Below, piece by piece: positions 58,119 to 64,000 of a stretch of DNA of 64,000 nt. The stretch comes from Jaltomata sinuosa. Lineage: Eukaryota; Streptophyta; Magnoliopsida; Solanales; Solanaceae. Numbering within the stretch: the stretch's first letter is position 1; each line of letters begins with the position of its first letter. The notes under the pieces were generated by a model. The model saw only the letters and a list, made by a program, of their open reading frames with translations, did not search any database and had not been told where the DNA came from. The translations under genes and the position numbers were made by a program. The stretch covers positions 2,356,001 to 2,420,000 of the forward strand of contig QJPP01000003.1 of NCBI GenBank assembly GCA_003996215.1, read 5' to 3'.

Positions 58119-58465
58119 CCATGTTTGACCAAACGTTTAAAATTCTTTTATTTTAAAAATTTATTATAAAATTAATTTTGGTGAGAAATAGTTTCTGATT
58201 TTTTGTGTTTGACCAATAAATTAAATAAAAAATACTTTTGAACAATAATTAGTAGTTGATCAAGTTTTTTAAAAGTGTTTCAAGTGTATTTTTCTCAAAA
58301 GTGTTTTTCAATAAAATATTTTGGGGAAAAGTGATTTTTTAGCTTCTGAAAAACAGCTTCAACTACTCTCTAGAAGCACTTATTTTCTCCCAATAGCTTG
58401 GCCAAACACTTTATTTTTTAAAAATAAACACTTTTGGCCTCCCAAAAGCTTGGTTAAACACGCTA
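58119..58465. mobile_element. Second copy of the GTTTGGCC-ended fold-back MITE
   Basis: The left end reads CCATGTTTGACCAAACG; the right end on the other strand reads TAGCGTGTTTAACCAAGC. TTA sits outside both. The interior shares AAAAGTGTTTTTC, GCTTGGCCAAACAC and AGAAGCACTT words with the copy at 10329-10687. The ends are more diverged, so this is an older insertion. Confidence 0.55.
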
Positions 58466-61400
58466 TTAATCTGTATGCTACCACCACATTAATCTCACGA
58501 TAAACATGTATATGGGAGGATGATCACAACATTGCAAATTGATTGTCATTGAGGAAAATCTTTGGAATACATATATAACAAGCTCTTTGATTCGAGTAAA
58601 GTTTCATCTAATCAATGTGAATTAATGCAAGATGAACTTTGATTTTATCAAATCAATTAAGTTGATGTTACCATATTTAGTCAAATACTCCAAATTATTA
58701 TCTTCAAGCCACCATTTTTAAATACTTCGACGAAATTTCCATTGTATAGTACTCCTATTATTATTTATCAAACGTTGGTATTAATTAGATACTTTGGCAT
58801 TAGGGGCCAATCTAGCTAGTATATAGCTTAGCCTTGCTACTAAACAAATTAGACAAACGCTAATTATCCTTTCTTTTTTTTTCTTTTTTCTTTTTCCTTT
58901 TCCTTTTTATTTTTCTTTAATAATAATTTTGGAAAGTAGCTGAGGTTACTTCATAGTATAGGAAACTGCTAAATATTGAGGTTGTGGTTCCAACAGCAAA
59001 TTAAATGAGTGAAATTGACTTACGAGTGTTCAAGTTCATGCATGCATATTTTGTTTGGACATTAAGAGCGCAGCTTGTCGTGCTTATGATGCTAATTTTT
59101 ACCTAACTAAACTAACATTAATCCCAATAATATTGGAACCTCTACAAAACCTCACTTAATTCTTAATTGATCTTTAATCTAATTATGTAACTAATTTTCC
59201 CTAACTTCTTAATTATATTTCAGATATAATTAATCAACTCAAAGGCCAGAAATCTGTTTGCCGCATACATGAAATGGAAGTGTCGCTAGCGATCGATAAC
59301 TAACAATTTAATTAATGTAATGAACCAAACAAATCATAAATAGTAAATAATTCAGCAATTATTAATTTCAACATTATTAATTAATCCCTTTGATATATTC
59401 TTAATTATACAGTGAGTAATCATTAAATTTACTATATTTTTTCAATTTGTTCTTTAATTTCAGTGGGTCCTCATAATCCATATTATTTTCTATATCTATT
59501 ATACTATACATAATAGATAATAATACTATATAAAGATATAGGATAATATATAAATAGCTAGGTGGATATATAAAGATTTTTCCAAAGAAGTCTTAAGACC
59601 TCATTATCACTAGTATTAATGTATTTAACATAGTAATTTTTGTATATAAATATCATCATGACTAGTATTAATTTATCTAACATAGTAATTTTTATATCGA
59701 AATGGAATGGCTTTTCTTTTTATCTTTTTATTTATCGTGAATGGGGGAATCATTACACATAGTATGCCCGAGCGTCGTATTTTTTTGTTTTACGCCCCGT
59801 AACTCTTCCTCAGCCAGGCTTGGGCAATTATAAAAAAATAAGCACTTTGATGAAGATTTATAGCATCATTCAAGTAAATACAGATTAAGATCGTAGAAAC
59901 ATGAGCTTGTCACCGCGGGTTCTCGCATTATTTTCTTGAAAAGATATTATATCACCGTGGGAGAGTTTAAAATGAGTAATGTTAACCATTCCATTATTCA
60001 CACAAACCCTTCGATGTGGTAAACCCCCTTTTTTGGTGAGGTAAGGCACCTCCCACTTTCTGCTAGAGCAAAAATGAAAGAAATCGTGTATGTAATCATA
60101 AAGTAATTTAAGTAAAAAAAATAGAACTTGGTACTATTTAATAGATTAGGAATAGCTTTCCATTTTGGTTGGTGTTAGGATTAACCAACCACAATCTACC
60201 ATATCAGAGGGTAGTTTAGTCTATCAGTCCCTCTAGTAGTTGTGAAGATAGTTTTATAGCCTTTTCTTTTTCAATTTTCCTCGCGTGGAAAAGTCGTAAT
60301 ATTAATTAGTGATTATAATATAATCAGAAGAAATTAAACAATGTTGATTTGCTAAGATATAAAACATATATTCTGATGAACATTTTAACTATATTATCCT
60401 TGTAATCTTTGCGAAATCAGCTCATTGACTTTCAAAATCTTTAAATATCAATTTGTTTAACTTTTTATTTCTTTAATCAAATTACGCAAGCTAGAAGATT
60501 TCCTATATTTTAGTTTTTTTTTTTAAAAAAACTTTCTCGTCCACAGATACGAGTATTCATGACATGACTATTCGTCATAGTTTGGTCTAAGGGAACAATT
60601 CTGTAACAAATTTGTACTGGCTAGTTTAATGATCATTTCAAGGTAAGGAAAAATAAAATAATTAATAAATGTAAAAATAACTTTCCAAAAGATGATTTGG
60701 GTTAGGCCTGCATTTATATCACGCACGAGGATGAACGAATCGATCCATTTTATCTTGCAGCCAACTCTCTTGTGCGCGCTAGACCAATCCTTTTTGTTGC
60801 TCTTTCCTAGTCCGCTGAAAGGACAATTTCTTATAAAGTGAAAAAAAAACTCTTCCTAATCGATGAAGGACACTTTTTTTATGCACATTAGTTTCATCCA
60901 ATAGGGAGTGAATATGTTTTTTTCTCTTTTATTGGTTCAAAAATTATATTACTATATAGCAATATATTATAATCAAGTTGTATCTAAAGGAGTGTATGTG
61001 TGCCATGGCCACTTGATTTCAGCTCAACTTTGAGAAGATATGACATGCACAAAGCAAAAAAAGGAAAGTTTCTAAATTTGGTTGGACATTTCATTCTTAG
61101 CTTTGCCTCTTTTTTGTTTGCTGCTCTTAGTTTAGACAACCTAATCTATACCGAATCGTTGAATTTACGACCCTTTCTTAATATCTCAACCTCGTGATTC
61201 ATTTCCCATACAATGAACCAAACTTTCAATCTTTATCCATTACCTAATGTTTTAGTACGTAATTCCCAAGTACTATTAATTAAAAATATCTCCCTTTAAC
61301 AGATTATAATTATAAATATATTTATGGATGAGAATCAATCAATCAATTAATGAAATAATTATTAATATTCAATCCTAAATTAGTTGAATAGGTATGCCTC

Positions 61401-61969
61401 AGAATACGAGAAAGGAAGAGCTTAGTATTATTTTTTGCTGCTTAGTCTTATCTTAATCTAATTAAATACTTAATTAGTCGTCTGATTTCTTCAAAAGATA
61501 ATGTTGTTATATTAGTATGAAGGTCAATAATTTGGACATTCTTCCGAACCAGATGAAGACACGTGAGTGTTTCCCGTAGTGGCTACTTGTCGGTATGGAT
61601 GAAACATGGCCCACTATTTCCATCTCACCAGAAAGTCTAGAGTCAAATTATTTGTGTGTTGGAAGTATTAGTTTAACAAAAAATTAGGCTTAGTTTTACG
61701 TTTTGGAGAAGGCACCAATTACAACTCCTAATGTGGAAGGTTTGGTTATTAATGTGGAAGAATTAATAAGCTTGTTGTATATGAAGAATAACGTATCGTG
61801 TGAAAGATACTAAGTAAATAAAATTATGCTTTGTTTATTAATTTAAATTTTAAATGAGGTGATTACGTACTTTAACATTATCGAATAAAGATTATTTCAA
61901 ATTGGGCATTTATTAATTTTTTTTAGCTTTTATCATACTACTTTTTGATGCAAAATGTATCTTATGTTA

Positions 61970-62231
61970 CTCCATTCGTTTCAATTTATGTGTCTTAGTT
62001 ATTATATATTTGGAGAATCAAAGGATATCTTTTTTAACATAATTTTTTCACATACTTTCTAAAAAATTTAAATTGTTAATTATTGTATGACTTATACTAC
62101 GTACTTTTTATGTAGTTTCTCTATGTATGTAAATTTTATTTCAAAATATTCAACATTTTGTATCTAAATTTAAATCAAATATTAGTTAATTTGATCCTCG
62201 TACTTCAAATCAAGCCACATAAATTAAAACG
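61970..62231. mobile_element. MITE with CTCCATTCGTTTCAATTTATG ends
   Basis: The left end TCCATTCGTTTCAATTTATG and the right end (other strand) TTCGTTTTAATTTATGTGGC are inverted repeats about 260 bp apart. A similar but more broken end lies near 12575 (TCCATCCGTTTTAATTTATG). The type resembles common Tc1/mariner-related plant MITEs. The terminal TA duplication is not clear. Confidence 0.45.
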
Positions 62232-63318
62232 AAAAAGCAGGATACATAACAAAGCTCTGTAATTAGTATCTTATAGCTTAATGATTAACAATTAAAATAC
62301 ATTCTAGTAGATGACGAAGTTGGCTTAAGTGATGAGGCATATTTACCTTCAATCTTTACCTTAGAAAATCGAGTCATGTGGGATGATAAGTGAAGGACCA
62401 GTGGACCACTATTGCTTATCTGTATTAAATTCAACAAAGTCAAAAGAAAAAAAAACGAAAGAAGAAAAAGAAAGATCCAGCGGAACTCATTATAAAATGT
62501 ACTTGCACGCTATTAAGATAGAATGACAATTATTGTCCTCATCAAAGGTGACTTTACTAGACGAAGAAAAGGACAATTAAGTCCACATGAATAATTTTTT
62601 TCATTCCTAATCATGTTTTCTAATAAGTTCGTACTACTAAGGTCTGTACGCCTAAAGTTGAAAAGCATAGATGCAAACTGAGGACAAGTTAAAAACACGT
62701 TTATGTATTATGACTTTTTACAATGTGAACCATCTACGTAGCTTTCAAGAGGGGGTGGTGGGTCATTAATCAAGTATATTAAGTAGCACACTTTGGCGAT
62801 TACATGTGGAGGATTAGGCACTAATTTAGGGATAATTATCTGTTAAGAACTGCTAATTAAGAAACACTAGTAATGGATAATAAGGAATCTTGAATATACT
62901 GCACTATATATATTGTAATATGTACTCCACCAGTACTAATGAAACGTGATTACATGTGAATGAATATAATTGACGGCTCTCTCCTACTATTGCTCCATTA
63001 TATTATTATATTTTTGACTTACAAATACGCTTTTTACGACTTCGAGAACTACTACGTTTGTAGCATTCGGACAAAAGTTCTTGTTCGCCAAACTACACAC
63101 CAAAAGTAAGAGAAAGAGGTGAAAAGGGGGAAAAAATAATCAAAGGACTGACTTGAAGATAAAACTTAGGGTGTGTTTGATACGGCGGAAAATATTTTTT
63201 AATTTTTACATGTTGGTTAGTCAAAATGTTTTTCTTTAGAGAAACAATAAAATATTTCTCCAATAGTATTCTTTAATTTTCTCATATTGGTTAGTCAAAA
63301 TATTTTTCTTTGAAAAAA

Positions 63319-63448
63319 CAATAATAATAACTAACCACTGGGATTCTACAAGTGGAATTTAGAGAAGGTGAGGTGTACGTGAATTTTATCTCTACCCTAA
63401 TAAAATAAAGAGGTAATTTCTGATAGACTATCAGTTCAAGGAGAAAAA
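63319..63448 (-). repeat. RTE LINE/SINE tail, minus strand
   Basis: Read on the minus strand it goes from TTGAACTGATAGTCTATCAG through GGGTAGAGATAAAATTCACG and CCACTTGTAGAATCCCAGTG to a (TTATTA)n-like end. This is the same order as the tail at 29351-29472, with moderate decay. Confidence 0.5.
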
Positions 63449-63629
63449 AATAATCATAAGTGACGTTCAAATTAGTTCATTGTCATCTCCCAGCCCCCTA
63501 ACACCCCACGCTACCGTCAATCCCCAATCTATGTTCACTCTATATTATTTTCTAGATTATAGATAAATTTTATCGAAACAGTATTTTAGTTACCAAATAT
63601 CAAAAATTATTATAAACCATGTAGATTGC

Positions 63630-64000
63630 CATGTGTCCTTCAAATTAACATATGGAGGTCATGTGGCCTTTCATGTGGAAGGATTATGACTAAATAGTCA
63701 TGACTAATGACCAACTCCCCTTAGCCTATATATATTGGTGTTTCCTTGTAAATTGTTAGTGGATATAAATAAATATAGAAAGTACCATACTCCTTTCGCT
63801 TTCCATTTTGGTGTTTATTTTCCTTAAATATTTGCTAGTATTTTATAATAAGACGTTATCAGCACGAGATTTTGCCATCTCGAGCTACGTAGACAGGTAA
63901 AAAGGAAAATATGGAATACCTTGGTATAACCAAAAGTGTCTCAGGCCAGAAATATGTTTTGGAGAAATTACCAACCTTATCTTCTGGCTTATATTATGCA
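63630..64000 (+). mobile_element. Possible left end of a Ty1/copia-like retroelement
   Basis: A TATA box (TATATATAT at 63727) lies in a region that could be an LTR (about 63630-63852). It is followed by GACGTTATCAGCACGAGATT, which resembles the junction and primer-binding zone I associate with some plant copia elements (consensus TATCAGCACGA). An ATG at 63911 opens a frame that runs off the window after 30 codons (MEYLGITKSVSGQKYVLEKL...). It does not clearly match a gag protein. The element cannot be confirmed without the sequence to the right. Confidence 0.4.

Larger units (their letters stand above)
57840..63171. other. AT-rich intergenic DNA with scattered MITEs
   Basis: Holds MITEs at 58119-58465 and 61970-62231, a pyrimidine-rich tract at about 58867-58920 and an unexplained, less AT-rich block at about 59750-60090. 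Open frames such as 61000-61197 and 57786-57974 match nothing I know. No gene was supported. Confidence 0.45.

Noticed and set aside
61000..61197. 65-codon frame with a hydrophobic centre
   Set aside because: It starts ATGCCATGG-like and looks tidy, but there is no recognisable family, promoter or splice context; evidence is too thin for a gene call.
1..64000. CRISPR arrays, operons, rRNA genes
   Set aside because: No regular spacer-repeat structure, no co-directional short-spaced gene clusters and no rRNA-like sequence were seen; the tandem repeats present lack unique equal-length spacers, and the gene structure is that of a plant.

Overview
This window is nuclear DNA from a flowering plant, most likely a nightshade (Solanaceae). 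It is AT-rich, its genes are widely spaced with GT-AG introns, and each recognisable gene resembles a known angiosperm family. The space between genes, and several introns, hold repeats I associate with Solanaceae: RTE-type LINE/SINE tails ending in TTG repeats, fold-back MITEs with GTTTGGCC-type ends, hAT elements with 8-bp target duplications, a short SINE with a poly-A tail, and a probable large solo LTR. The species cannot be named from sequence reading alone.

Layout, left to right. 1-2.4 kb: AT-rich spacer. 2.58-3.15 kb (+): single-exon calmodulin-like protein with two EF-hands and an N-terminal hydrophobic segment. 6.0-10.2 kb: repeat block without coding capacity, probably a 4.2-kb solo LTR. 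12.16-13.60 kb (-): three-exon alpha-expansin of the EXPA13 type. 13.6-21.3 kb: spacer with several MITEs and a 133-bp CACTA-type element. 21.30-30.02 kb (-): ten-exon PTBP3-like RNA-binding protein; its introns carry rearranged LINE pieces, an RTE/SINE tail and a 475-bp fold-back element. 30.92-34.96 kb: nearly complete hAT transposon with a frameshifted transposase, CCGG-rich subterminal arrays and a near-perfect 8-bp target duplication. 37.06-40.45 kb (+): six-exon protein with four KH domains. 46.12-46.28 kb (-): 54-residue predicted membrane protein. 49.73-50.63 kb (+): three-exon Casparian strip membrane protein (CASP). 51.33-52.94 kb (-): intronless E-class PPR protein matching the At5g15300 type. 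53-64 kb: repeats only, including a 930-bp non-autonomous hAT element with a perfect 8-bp target duplication and, at the right edge, the possible start of a Ty1/copia-like element.

The genes do not form a pathway or cluster. They are unrelated single genes: cell-wall loosening, calcium sensing, two RNA-binding regulators, the endodermal barrier and organelle RNA processing. I found no CRISPR array, operon, rRNA or convincing tRNA. I did not find a wholly new system. The observations most worth following are the hAT element with its palindromic ends, the small membrane protein, the tandem splice donors in the PTBP3-like gene, and the tail-to-tail L1 arrangement in its fourth intron.
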